Positions 6,985 through 15,871 of a stretch of 37,071 bases of DNA are shown here, piece after piece (the stretch's first letter is position 1; each line of letters starts with the position of its first letter). Below the pieces are notes generated by a model. It was not told the origin of the DNA, ran no database searches, and saw only the letters and a list, made by a program, of their open reading frames with translations. Source of the DNA: Planctomycetota bacterium (GTDB lineage: Bacteria > Planctomycetota > UBA1135 > UBA2386); assembly GCA_019636245.1 (NCBI GenBank), contig JAHBXX010000047.1, positions 1-37,071 of the forward strand, written 5' to 3'. Position numbers and translations under genes: made by a program.

Positions 6985-9900
6985 ACCTGCGCGAACCGTT
7001 CTCCGCCGACGAGCGCGACCGCCTCGAACAGGAGCTGCTCGAGCTGCACTTCGGTTGCCACGACGATCCCGACCGGCTGCTGGCGCGGCTCGCGGCCGAA
7101 CCGGCGTTGCGGCTGCTGCAGCAGCAGGCGCTGGCGAAGGCGGCGCTGCTCGAGCAGGCCGTGCGCCCGGAGCAGGCGCCGCTTCCCCTGACGCCGCCGG
7201 GGCCACGCGCATGGCGCGGCTTCTGGCGCCGGCCGCTGCCGCGCCTCCTGGTCGCCGCCGGCCTGGCGGCCGGCACCGTGCTGGGCTTCTTCGCCGCCGA
7301 ACGGCTCGCCGCCGCCCGCCGCGACGCCCACGACCGCGCGCACCTGCACGTCACCGTCAGCGCGCCGCGGGCGGTGCCGGCCGGCGCTCCATGGAGCGTC
7401 ACCGTGCAGGCGGCCGACCTGCGCGGGGAACCCGCGGCATGCCGCGTGCGCTGGCAGGCGTTCGCCGCCGACGACGCGCCGCTCGGCGCCGGCGAGACCG
7501 ACGCCGCCCAGGGCAGCGCGGTGATCGCGCTGCCGGGCGACCTGCGCGCTCCGGCGCGGGTCGAAGTCGTCACCAGCAACGCCACCGACGCGGTGCGCCA
7601 CGTGCTGCCGCTGTCGCAGGCTGCCGCCGGCCCGCTGGTGCACGTCACCACCGACCGCCCGATCTACCGGCCCGGCGAACCGGTGTTCGTGCGCGCCGTC
7701 GTGCTCGACCGCGTGACGCTGCAGCCACGGCCTGTGGAGCAGACGCTGCTGGCGCAGCTCACCGATGCCAAGGATGCGATCGTGGCGACGACCCACGACG
7801 GCGACTCGGGCCTCGGCATCGGCGCGTTCGTGCTGCAGGTGCCGGCGAACAGCGCCGGCGGCACCCACCGGGTGCAGGTGAGTTCGCCGATCGGCGCGTT
7901 CGCGCCCGAGTCGATCGACGTGGTCGTGCGGCCCTTCCAGACGCCGAAGCTGCACACGCAGATCGTGCTCGACCGCGGGAGCTACGCCCCCGGCGCCCGC
8001 GGCGCCGCGGCGGTGCGCGTGGCGCGGCTCGCCGGCGGCGGCGAGGTCGCCGCCGGCGCCCTGGTCACCGGCACGCTGGTCGTCGACGGCGCCTCGGTGA
8101 CGAGCGAGAAGAAGGCGCTCGACGCCCGCGGCGAGGCGACGTTCCGCTTCACGGTGCCGACCGCGGTCGCCCGCGGCGCGGCGCGCTTCGTCGCCGTGGT
8201 CGAGGACGGCGGCGACGTCGAGAGCGAAGTGCGGCCGTTCGTCGTGCCGACCGGCGAGGTCCGGGTGGCCTGTTTCCCCGAGGGCGGCGAGCTGGTCGCC
8301 GGCGTGCCGAACAGGGTCTACCTCGAGTGCACCGATCCGCTCGGCCGCGCGGTCGACACCGCCGGCGAGCTGGTCGACGACCGCGGCGAACGCGTGGCGC
8401 CGTTCACGACCGCCCACCAGGGGCGGGCGCGCCTCGAGTTCCTGCCGCGCGACGGCCGGCGCTACGAAGTGCGCCTGCCCGGCCACGCCGAACCGTTCGC
8501 GCTGCCGCCGGTGCAGCCGCGCGGCCTGGCGCTGCGAGCCACCGCCGAGGCGAGCCCGCCCGGCGAACCGCTGCGGCTCGAGGTCGCCGGCCGCGGCGAC
8601 GGTCCCTGGCTGCTCGGCGTGTTCTGCCGCGGCGTGCTGGTCGGCCAGACCACGCTGCGCCCCGGCGAGGACGGCGAACTGCGCGCGACCGCCGAGGTGC
8701 CGCTGCCCGACCATGCCTCCGGCGTGCTGCGCGCGACGGTGTTCGACCGCACCCTGCAACCGGTCGCCGAACGCCTGCTGCGGCGCGCGGCCAGGCACCG
8801 GCTCGACGTGGCCGTGCTGCCGGCGCAGGCCCGGCTCGTGCCCGGCGAGACCCAGCAGCTCACGCTGCGGGCCACCGACGAGACCGGTGCGCCCGTGCGC
8901 GCCATGCTCGGCGTGGCGGTCACCGACCAGGCGGTCGCGTCGCTCGGCAGCGAGCCGCGGATCGGCCTCGCCGACCACGCCATGCTGTTCGCCGACGTCG
9001 AGCGCGTCGAGCAGCTCGGCGACTTCCTGCTCGCGCACGAGGGCTCGGCCCGCAACGCGGACCTGCTGCTCGGCACGCGCGGCTGGCGGCGCTTCGTCTG
9101 GCGCAACGACGCCGCGGCGCAAGCCGCCATCGCCGCCCGCGGCCCGGCCGGCGAAGGCGTGCTGGCGCGGGAGGGCTTCTCGCAGACGCCGCAGGTGCAC
9201 AGCAACGACCTGGAGCCGGCCCGCACGGCCGGCGGCGACCTCGCCTTCGCTGCCTATGCCGCCGAGCGGCGCCTCGTGGCCGCGGCCGCGATCGCCGTGC
9301 TGGCGCTGCTGGTCGCGGCCCTGGCGGAACTGGTGGCCTGGCTGCTGCGGCGGGCGACGGCGGCGCCGCCGGCGCTGCAGGCGTTCTTCGGCGTGTCGAT
9401 GGCCGGCGGCCTGCTGCTGACCGTGTTCTTCCTGGTCCCGAGCCTGCTCGGCGGTGCAGCCATGGCGCCGGGCGCGCTCGCGTTCGATTTTGCGGGCGCC
9501 GACGGCGCGAGCGCGGTGCGCACGTTCGCGGCTCCGATTCCCGCCGTCGAGCTGGAACTGACGGAATCGAAGGTCGGTGTCTACGCGTTCGATTCCAACG
9601 CCTGGAACCGCGCCATCGGCCTCGGCGGCGGCGGCGGCGATCGACCGGCTCGGCGTGTGCGCGGCGACGACGAGGTGTGGTCGGTGCGCCGCTTCGCCGG
9701 CGACGACGACATGGCGCCGAATTCCTTCCTGCCCGACCCGGGGCGCCCGGTCAGGCACTACGCGCACCAGCACGCCGCGGCCGCCAGCCGCGAGGACTTC
9801 GCGCCGACGATCTTCTGGCACACGATGGTGCCGACCGACGACCGCGGCGAGGCGACCGTGTCGTTCGCGACCAGCGATGCGGTGACGACCTGGCTGGTGC

Positions 9901-11882
9901 AGGTCGATGCGCACTCCCTGGCCCGCACCGCCGGCCGGGTCGGCCAGGGCCGCGGCACGTTCGCGACCACGCTGCCCTTCCACCTCGACGTCAAGCTGCC
10001 CGACGAGGTGTCGGCCGGCGACGAGCTCTGGCTGCCGGTCGCCGCCACCGCGACCGGCCAGGCGCTCGCCGAGGTCGCGCTGCAGCTGCGGGCCGGCGGC
10101 GGCCTGCGGCTCGGCAGCGGCGCTCCCGACCGCATCCCGCTCGATGCCGCCCAGGGTCAGGCCCGCGGCCGGACCCTGCTGCCGCTCGAGGTCGCGCCCG
10201 GCGACGGCGAAGGCACGCTGGCGGTCCGCGGCCGCACAGGCCGCTTCGAGGACGGGGTGCAGCACCGGCTGCGCATCGCCCCGCGCGGCTTCCCGCACCG
10301 CCGCTCGTTCGGCGGCACGGTGGCAGCCGACACGCCCGCCGACCTGGCGCTGACGCTGCCGCCCGACGCCGTGGCCGGTTCCGGCTCGGTGCGGCTGAAG
10401 CTGTTCCCCTCGCCGGTCGCGGCGCTGACCGAGGGGCTGCAGGGCATCCTGCGCGAACCCCACGGCTGCTTCGAGCAGGCCAGCTCGGCGAACTACCCCA
10501 ACACGCTGGTGCTGACGCTGCTCGAGGCGAGCGGCGACGACGTGCCCACGGTCGCCGCGCAGGCCCGGGCGCTGCTGCCCAAGGGCTACGCGAAGATCAC
10601 CGGCTACGAGTGCGCGCGCCGCGGCTACGAGTGGTTCGGCAAGGACCCCGGCCACGAGGCGCTGACCGCCTACGGCCTGCTGCAGTTCCACGACATGCGG
10701 CAGGTCCACGACGTCGACGCGGCGATGGTCGAGCGCACGCAGCAGTGGCTGCTCGCGCGCCGCGACGGCAAGGGCAACTACCCGCACCAGGGTCCTGACC
10801 ACCACAGCTTCGGCGGCCGCTCGGCGCGACTGACCAACGCCTACGTGACCTATGCGCTCCTGCAGGCCGGCACGCCGGCCGGCGAACTGGCCACCGAGCT
10901 GGCGGCGCTGGTCGAGCGCGTGGGCACCGGGGATCCGTACGAACTGGCCCTGATCGCCAACGCGCTGCACCTCGCCGGCCGGCCCGAAGCGCCGGCGGCC
11001 CGCCAACGACTCATGGCGCTGCAGCTGCCGGACGGTTCGCTGCACGGCACGACGACCAGCATCACCATGAGCGGCGGCAAGGACCTGGTCGTCGAGACCA
11101 CCGGCTTCGCGGTGCTGGCGTGGCTGCCGGATCCACGGTTCGCGGCGTCGGTGCGGCGCGCGGTCGAGTTCCTGCACGGCGCGCGCGACGCCCGCGGCAC
11201 CTTCGGCGCCACCCAGGCGACGGTCACGGCGCTGCGCGCGCTGACCGCCTATGCCGCCGCCCACCGGGCCACGCGCACCCCCGGTCGGCTGCGGGTGTTC
11301 GCCGGCGACGTGCTGCTCGGCGAACGCGGCTTCACCGCGGCGGAAGCCGAGGCGATCGCGTTCGAACTGTGGCCGCGGCTCACGCCCGGCGACCACGCGC
11401 TGCGGCTCGAGCTCGACGGCGGCGGCGAGGCGCCGCTGCCGTGGGCCTGCGACGTCGCCTACCACAGCGAGCAGCCGGCCGACGACGCCGAGGCGAAGGT
11501 GGCGCTGCGCACCGGGCTGCGCGCCGCGACGGTGCGCGAGGGCGACGCCGTGGCGCTCGACGTCGAGGTCGAGAACCGCACCGACGAGCCGCTGCCGATG
11601 ACGCTGGCGATCGTCGGCCTGCCGGCGGGCCTCGAGCTGCCGACGCGCGTGCTGGAGGACCTCCAGCGCGCCGAGCGGTTCGCGTTCTGGGAGCTGAACG
11701 GCCGCGAGCTGGCGCTCTACTGGCGCGACCTGGCGCCCGGCGCCCGCATGCCGCTCACGCTCGACCTGGTGGCCCGCATCCCGGGCCGCAGCACGGGACC
11801 GGCGTCGCGCGCCTACCTCTACTACACGCCAGGGCAGAAGCGCTGGGCTGGGCCGCTCGCGGTCGAGGTCACGCCTCGCTGA
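6981..11882 (+). CDS. Membrane alpha-2-macroglobulin with thioester and cytoplasmic N-terminus
   Basis: A 1633-residue protein of the alpha-2-macroglobulin family, which traps proteases through a bait region and an internal thioester. Order: a cytoplasmic segment (1-85) with ELHFGCHDDPDRLLARLAAEP, a transmembrane helix (about 87-106), MG-type beta domains including MG2 (LVHVTTDRPIYRPGEP from residue 219), two more hydrophobic helices (about 764-791 and 800-825), the A2M domain (FWHTMVPTDDRGEA, about 940), and the thioester motif GCFEQ with Cys1163 and Gln1166. The alpha-helical complement-like domain and C-terminal receptor-type domain end the protein. The start is fixed by ATGA overlap with the sigma gene. 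The N-terminal segment resembles the cytoplasmic part of anti-sigma proteins; this is inference from sequence pattern and gene coupling. Two extra membrane helices in the middle are unusual for this family and would place part of the chain back in the cytoplasm. Confidence 0.93.
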   Translation: MNLREPFSADERDRLEQELLELHFGCHDDPDRLLARLAAEPALRLLQQQALAKAALLEQAVRPEQAPLPLTPPGPRAWRGFWRRPLPRLLVAAGLAAGTVLGFFAAERLAAARRDAHDRAHLHVTVSAPRAVPAGAPWSVTVQAADLRGEPAACRVRWQAFAADDAPLGAGETDAAQGSAVIALPGDLRAPARVEVVTSNATDAVRHVLPLSQAAAGPLVHVTTDRPIYRPGEPVFVRAVVLDRVTLQPRPVEQTLLAQLTDAKDAIVATTHDGDSGLGIGAFVLQVPANSAGGTHRVQVSSPIGAFAPESIDVVVRPFQTPKLHTQIVLDRGSYAPGARGAAAVRVARLAGGGEVAAGALVTGTLVVDGASVTSEKKALDARGEATFRFTVPTAVARGAARFVAVVEDGGDVESEVRPFVVPTGEVRVACFPEGGELVAGVPNRVYLECTDPLGRAVDTAGELVDDRGERVAPFTTAHQGRARLEFLPRDGRRYEVRLPGHAEPFALPPVQPRGLALRATAEASPPGEPLRLEVAGRGDGPWLLGVFCRGVLVGQTTLRPGEDGELRATAEVPLPDHASGVLRATVFDRTLQPVAERLLRRAARHRLDVAVLPAQARLVPGETQQLTLRATDETGAPVRAMLGVAVTDQAVASLGSEPRIGLADHAMLFADVERVEQLGDFLLAHEGSARNADLLLGTRGWRRFVWRNDAAAQAAIAARGPAGEGVLAREGFSQTPQVHSNDLEPARTAGGDLAFAAYAAERRLVAAAAIAVLALLVAALAELVAWLLRRATAAPPALQAFFGVSMAGGLLLTVFFLVPSLLGGAAMAPGALAFDFAGADGASAVRTFAAPIPAVELELTESKVGVYAFDSNAWNRAIGLGGGGGDRPARRVRGDDEVWSVRRFAGDDDMAPNSFLPDPGRPVRHYAHQHAAAASREDFAPTIFWHTMVPTDDRGEATVSFATSDAVTTWLVQVDAHSLARTAGRVGQGRGTFATTLPFHLDVKLPDEVSAGDELWLPVAATATGQALAEVALQLRAGGGLRLGSGAPDRIPLDAAQGQARGRTLLPLEVAPGDGEGTLAVRGRTGRFEDGVQHRLRIAPRGFPHRRSFGGTVAADTPADLALTLPPDAVAGSGSVRLKLFPSPVAALTEGLQGILREPHGCFEQASSANYPNTLVLTLLEASGDDVPTVAAQARALLPKGYAKITGYECARRGYEWFGKDPGHEALTAYGLLQFHDMRQVHDVDAAMVERTQQWLLARRDGKGNYPHQGPDHHSFGGRSARLTNAYVTYALLQAGTPAGELATELAALVERVGTGDPYELALIANALHLAGRPEAPAARQRLMALQLPDGSLHGTTTSITMSGGKDLVVETTGFAVLAWLPDPRFAASVRRAVEFLHGARDARGTFGATQATVTALRALTAYAAAHRATRTPGRLRVFAGDVLLGERGFTAAEAEAIAFELWPRLTPGDHALRLELDGGGEAPLPWACDVAYHSEQPADDAEAKVALRTGLRAATVREGDAVALDVEVENRTDEPLPMTLAIVGLPAGLELPTRVLEDLQRAERFAFWELNGRELALYWRDLAPGARMPLTLDLVARIPGRSTGPASRAYLYYTPGQKRWAGPLAVEVTPR

Positions 11883-11973
11883 CCGCCGCGTTGCGGCCGA
11901 TGGCATCGCCGGCCCACGGCCGACCGGAGGACGGTCGCCGGCCGGCGCCGGGTCGCCTATCCTGGCGGCCCGC

Positions 11974-13326
11974 ATGCACCTTGCGTTCCTCGTCGTCGCG
12001 GCGACCGCCGCCACCGCCGCCGCCCAGCCGCCGCCCGGCTACTACGCCAGCGTCGACGCGAGCACGCCGACGACGCTGCGCAGCACGCTGCACGCGGTGA
12101 TCGACGACCACGCCAAGGTGCCCTACACGGCATCCGGCACCGACACCTGGACGGTGCTCGAGCTGGCCGACCAGCACCCGACGGTGCCGAGCCAGATCCT
12201 CGACCTCTACAAGAACGCCGCGCACCCCAAACAGGGCGGAGGCAACTCGTTCTACAACCGGGAGCACGTGTGGCCGAACTCGTTCGGGTTCCCCACCGAC
12301 GGACCGGGCAACTACCCGTACTCGGACTGCCACCACCTGTTCCTCTGCGACATCGCCTACAACAACGACCGCGGCAACCTGCGCTTCGCCAACGGCACCG
12401 CGGCCTGGACGGAGCGCACGACGCTGGCCAACGCCGGCCAGGGCGGCGGCAGCGGCGTGTTCCCGGGCAACTCGAACTGGTTCGCCGCCTCCGGCTGGCA
12501 GACCTGGAACGGCCGCAAGGGCGACGTGGCGCGGGCGATGTTCTACCTGGACGTGCGCTACGAGGGCGGCGTGCACGGCGTCACCGGCGCCGCCGAACCG
12601 GACCTGCGCCTGACCGACACGGTGAGCCTGATCCAGACCACCGGCGGCAACGCCTCGGTGGCCTACATGGGCCTGCTGAGCACGCTGCTGCAGTGGCACC
12701 AGGACGATCCGGTCGATGCGCGCGAGATCGCCCGCAACGACGTCGTCTACTCGTTCCAGGGCAACCGCAATCCGTTCATCGACCACCCGCAGTGGGTCGA
12801 GTGCCTCTACCTCGGCAACTGCGTGCGGCAGCGCGTGCCCGAGGTCTGGGTCAACGAACTGCACTACGACAACGCCGGCGCCGACGTCGACGAGTTCGTC
12901 GAGGTGGCGGGTCGCGCCGGCACCAGCCTGCGCGACTGGATGCTGCTCGGCTACGACGGCGCCACCGGCCTCTGCTACGGCTGGGTTCGGCTCGGCGGCA
13001 CGATCCCCGACCAGCAGAACGGGTTCGGCGTGCTCGCGTTCGACTTCCCCAACCTGCAGAACGGCGCGCCCGACGGCATCGCGCTGATCGACGGCTCGGG
13101 CGCGGTGGTGCAGTTCGTCAGCTACGAGGGTGCGTTCACGGCCTCGGGCGGCGCCGCGCACGGCCGGCAGTCGGTCGACATCGGCGTGAGCCAGAGCGGC
13201 TCGACCGCGGTCGGACTGTCGCTGCAGCTCGGCGGCGCCGGCAACCGCTACACGCAGTTCACCTGGCAGCCGACCGTGCTGGCGAACACCAAGGGCGCGC
13301 CGAACGTCAACCAGATGTTCCCGTAG
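11974..13326 (+). CDS. Secreted endonuclease I family nuclease with lamin-tail domain
   Basis: A 450-residue secreted nuclease. Residues 1-17 are a signal peptide ending AAA before QPPPG. The endonuclease I domain (about 20-280) carries the HNH-like active site NREHVWP (residues 95-101, His98 the likely general base) and the downstream signature NRNPFIDHP (264-272). This family cleaves DNA, and sometimes RNA, non-specifically, usually with Mg2+. From residue 290 a lamin-tail (LTD) beta-sandwich follows (VWVNELHYDNAGADVDEFVEV), a common partner of secreted nucleases that probably aids binding to surface or substrate. The nuclease probably scavenges extracellular nucleic acid. The last 88 bp, including the stop, are duplicated at 15872-15959. 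The present 3' end may therefore derive from inserted DNA. Confidence 0.93.
   Translation: MHLAFLVVAATAATAAAQPPPGYYASVDASTPTTLRSTLHAVIDDHAKVPYTASGTDTWTVLELADQHPTVPSQILDLYKNAAHPKQGGGNSFYNREHVWPNSFGFPTDGPGNYPYSDCHHLFLCDIAYNNDRGNLRFANGTAAWTERTTLANAGQGGGSGVFPGNSNWFAASGWQTWNGRKGDVARAMFYLDVRYEGGVHGVTGAAEPDLRLTDTVSLIQTTGGNASVAYMGLLSTLLQWHQDDPVDAREIARNDVVYSFQGNRNPFIDHPQWVECLYLGNCVRQRVPEVWVNELHYDNAGADVDEFVEVAGRAGTSLRDWMLLGYDGATGLCYGWVRLGGTIPDQQNGFGVLAFDFPNLQNGAPDGIALIDGSGAVVQFVSYEGAFTASGGAAHGRQSVDIGVSQSGSTAVGLSLQLGGAGNRYTQFTWQPTVLANTKGAPNVNQMFP
13239..13326 (+). repeat. 88-bp direct repeat, copy 1 (3' end of the nuclease gene)
   Basis: This stretch encodes the last 28 residues and stop of the nuclease and matches 15872-15959 at 86 of 88 positions. 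The two differences are A versus G in the codon for Thr/Ala and T versus C in the codon for Met/Thr. Both copies end exactly at the TAG stop, and the flanks differ completely on both sides. Confidence 0.95.
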
Positions 13327-13340
13327 ATGTCGTCGGGGCG

Positions 13341-14024
13341 CTAGCGCGACACCGTCTTGTAGAACAACCAGGTCATGGCGCGACCCTGCGCGTCACGCGA
13401 CAGAACTGCAATGTCGGCACCGGATGCCGTCGCCGTTCGTTCCCTCGTGCCCCCGCACGACCAGAACACTTCGCCCGAAGGGGACAATGGGATCTCCTTG
13501 GATTCACCTTTGCGCACCACGATGTTCCCCTCGCGACCCTCTACCGTAACGACGGAATCGGAGCAGCGGTCCAATGTCGAGTCCACCTGCATTCGCACGA
13601 CCTCGCGCCTGGGTGGTGCGCTGGCATTCGTGATCTCGAGTCTCTTCTGCATGTCCGCGATTGCCTTCCAGGCATCGTTCTGCAGTTCCCCAAGCTCCTG
13701 AATCGCCTTCAGCAGGGCAAGACTGGACGACTCTCCCTCTCCAGACTGCCGGTTGAGGTCCGACGATTGCTTTTCGAGGGCCCCGATCCGCGCCACCGCT
13801 TGATCATGCCGCCCCTCCATCTTGCCCAGCTCCGTGGCCAACGCCGACTTCTCGGCCTCGATTCGCTCGGCCTTCGCATGAGCATCACTTCTTTCCCTCT
13901 CCAATCGACTGATGACGAGCGCTTGCAGGACAGCGTACGTCGCTCCGCTGACGGCGACGGTCAGCAGCACTGCGAACCCGAGGTTGTGGCGAAACCAGAC
14001 GTGCGCGTTGGGCTCTGACGACAT
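13341..14024 (-). CDS. Single-span coiled-coil membrane protein, unknown function
   Basis: A 227-residue protein not matching a family I know. The ATG at 14024 is preferred over the upstream ATG at 14072 because AGGTGA lies five bases before it, one of the clearer ribosome-binding sites in the window. A short cytoplasmic N-terminus is followed by a transmembrane helix (about residues 14-36, GFAVLLTVAVSGATYAVLQALV). Next comes a long coiled coil (about 38-115) rich in Glu, Lys, Arg and Ala, broken by a Ser-rich patch. The C-terminal 85 residues form a probable small beta domain with three cysteines. It would be anchored in the cytoplasmic membrane with the coiled coil outside. It lies 110 bp downstream of the other gene of the insert, so both may be on one transcript. 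Confidence 0.8.
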   Translation of the reverse strand: MSSEPNAHVWFRHNLGFAVLLTVAVSGATYAVLQALVISRLERERSDAHAKAERIEAEKSALATELGKMEGRHDQAVARIGALEKQSSDLNRQSGEGESSSLALLKAIQELGELQNDAWKAIADMQKRLEITNASAPPRREVVRMQVDSTLDRCSDSVVTVEGREGNIVVRKGESKEIPLSPSGEVFWSCGGTRERTATASGADIAVLSRDAQGRAMTWLFYKTVSR

Positions 14025-14134
14025 TGGATCACCTGTAGGTGGGCATGTGGCTTCTGATCCTGAACGTGGCAATCGACCCCTTCGGCTTCATGTTCATGTC
14101 ATTGACAGGGGTAGAGACACAGGGAGCGATCGCG

Positions 14135-15499
14135 TCACGGGATGTCGATCCTCACGTCATCGATGTCCTCAGGGGCCATGCCGACCGGCCAACGAACACG
14201 ATGGCTTGACGAGGCAGATCGCAGAACCAGCGTGAAGGGGAACTTCGGATAGGCCCCCGATGGGAGCCTTCCCCCACAGACCAAGAAGTTGGTCCCTCCT
14301 CTGCACGACGAGCCGAAGTCGCCCAGGATGTCGCACCAGAGCAGTTCCTCGACGGGCAGTTCCTTGCCGCCACGCGTCAAGATCGGCCGCTGGTGACGCG
14401 TCTCGACGCCGATCGTGACCGCAACGACCCGGATGTCGCCGGGCCGCAGGTCGGCCAGATCGCGGTGGATATCCACCGAGTGGATCAGAGGGAAATCCCC
14501 AATCGTCGCCGAATAGGTGAGGGCCGACGGAACACTACGCAGCTTGTTGGGCCGACACTGCAGGCGCAGCCAGGGATGCTCGCGCGCGGTCAAGGTGACC
14601 AACCCGACATCCACTTCCCGGCTGGACGCGTCCCGGATGTCGAAAAGGACCTGCGCGGCAGCCTGCTCCGGATACGCCCGGACATCGACGATGGTCGGCG
14701 GCGAATCGAACTCGACCGGGTGTATCGGCAGCTGGACCGCCACCAAGCCGTGGTTGCACGTCAAGGCACGTACCCAGACATGCGGCGACGCGGCTCCTGG
14801 CTGCGGACGAAAGAAGTACTCGTGTTCGGATGGAACGGGCCGATCACAGTTGGGCACCCGGCGTCCATCGCTCCCCCAGGCAGAAGCGGGAGGTAGCGAC
14901 GCCGACGTCTCCACGGCCAAGTCGATTCCAGGCGAGTGAGCGCCTGTCGCCACCATGAGCAGGTCATCCCCGACGAAACGGACTCGGCCGACCAGCAGCC
15001 CCACGAACTCGCACGTGACCTTGGTATCCCCAACCACGGTGACCGGCATCTGGGGAAAGAGCCCTGTGGATGCCGTGGCAAGACACCACCGCCGACCCGG
15101 ATCGGCACAGCACAAGACATGAAGGCCTTCGGTCAAGCCTTCGAATCGGACCATTCCATCGGCTCCGGACACCACCGTCTTCGCATCACCCTGGCCCGAG
15201 TCGCCGAGCACGCTGACGCGAATGCCGGCAAGCCGCATCCCGCCGATCGAGCGACACTCCACGGCAAGCGTCGCCTGGGCAGGCCGCCCGCCGACCGGCG
15301 TATCCGGCATCCGCTCCATCCCTGCCGCCTGCACCCGCAGGTCCGACCCATGCCCAGGCGCGAAGGTCGTCGCCAGGGGTCTCCCGCTCTCCTGCACCGA
15401 GGGGACCCTGACTGCAGCGGGCGCTGGCTCCCGTGCATCGAGCAACAGCATGGCGACCGCCAGGAGGATGAGACCGGCCACCGGCAGCACGTTCTTCAT
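14135..15499 (-). CDS. Secreted/anchored protein with carboxypeptidase-regulatory-like domain
   Basis: A 454-residue protein starting at the ATG at 15499 with a hydrophobic signal or anchor (MKNVLPVAGLILLAVAMLLL). After a Pro-rich linker, residues of roughly 75-140 resemble a carboxypeptidase-regulatory/transthyretin-like fold. The pattern is a strand LAVECRS, then LAGIRVSVLGD, then a DGMVRFEGLTEGLHVL block typical of these domains. The remaining 300 residues are beta-rich and unrecognised. No catalytic motif is visible, so it is most likely a structural or binding protein at the cell surface. It is the upstream gene of the two-gene insert; its promoter would lie in 15500-15700. Confidence 0.78.
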   Translation of the reverse strand: MKNVLPVAGLILLAVAMLLLDAREPAPAAVRVPSVQESGRPLATTFAPGHGSDLRVQAAGMERMPDTPVGGRPAQATLAVECRSIGGMRLAGIRVSVLGDSGQGDAKTVVSGADGMVRFEGLTEGLHVLCCADPGRRWCLATASTGLFPQMPVTVVGDTKVTCEFVGLLVGRVRFVGDDLLMVATGAHSPGIDLAVETSASLPPASAWGSDGRRVPNCDRPVPSEHEYFFRPQPGAASPHVWVRALTCNHGLVAVQLPIHPVEFDSPPTIVDVRAYPEQAAAQVLFDIRDASSREVDVGLVTLTAREHPWLRLQCRPNKLRSVPSALTYSATIGDFPLIHSVDIHRDLADLRPGDIRVVAVTIGVETRHQRPILTRGGKELPVEELLWCDILGDFGSSCRGGTNFLVCGGRLPSGAYPKFPFTLVLRSASSSHRVRWPVGMAPEDIDDVRIDIP

Positions 15500-15871
15500 G
15501 GTGGGTCGGTGTCGCTTGGTGGAAGGATGAGGGTTGACGAGGATGCGGCTGGCTTGGATGCGGCACGCTGGCTTTGCGGGTGACGCTGCGCAGCCATTCT
15601 CGACGTCACGGGGAACGGGAGCCTGAGCACCGGGGACGACACGGAACTTCTGTCGGGTGATGCCCCAATTCCCTAGTACGCTCGCCCCTTAATAGGATTG
15701 CCCTCCCCGGCGGTTGCGCCGCCGCCTGAACTCATGGCCTGACCGTTCTTTGCAGGAATCGCAAAAATCCGCATGCCGGCGGCCGCTACAGCCCGGACGC
15801 GCTCCCATCCGGCCCCAGGTGCCCCCACCCCCTACCCGCGGCACGACGCCGGCAGACCCCGTGCGGGAAGT
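15500..15871. other. Non-coding right part of the insert
   Basis: I see no supported gene here. A GGCGG-TTGC-CCGCC-type short inverted repeat sits near 15709-15725 and an AT-richer patch (around CTTAATAGG, 15688-15696) could hold the leftward promoter of the gene starting at 15499, but no convincing -35/-10 pair can be assigned. The last part is Pro-codon-rich in one frame and continues into repeat copy 2. Confidence 0.5.

Larger units (their letters stand above)
13327..15871. mobile_element. Lower-GC insert bracketed by the nuclease 3'-end repeat
   Basis: The segment between the two 88-bp copies carries two leftward genes with visibly more A/T at third codon positions than the flanks. Collapsing the repeats (removing 13239-15871, 2633 bp) leaves an intact nuclease gene whose stop is 9 bp from the convergent SGNH hydrolase stop, a spacing like the other convergent pairs here. 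This suggests that foreign DNA entered at the gene's 3' end and brought a replacement tail. I see no transposase, recombinase or terminal inverted repeats, so the mechanism is unknown. Confidence 0.6.

Noticed and set aside
7055..10798. A 1247-codon plus-strand frame rich in Arg
   Set aside because: Out-of-frame shadow of the alpha-2-macroglobulin gene.
11921..11937. Hairpin CGACCG/CGGTCG after the alpha-2-macroglobulin gene
   Set aside because: Six pairs and no U-run; too weak to call a terminator.
6432..12014. An 1860-codon open frame on the minus strand
   Set aside because: It is antisense to the sigma factor and alpha-2-macroglobulin genes and has Arg/Gly/Ala/His-rich, motif-free sequence typical of the antisense of high-GC genes.
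13327..15871. Classical insertion sequence or transposon
   Set aside because: No transposase, no terminal inverted repeats and no short target duplication; only the 88-bp gene-tail repeat.
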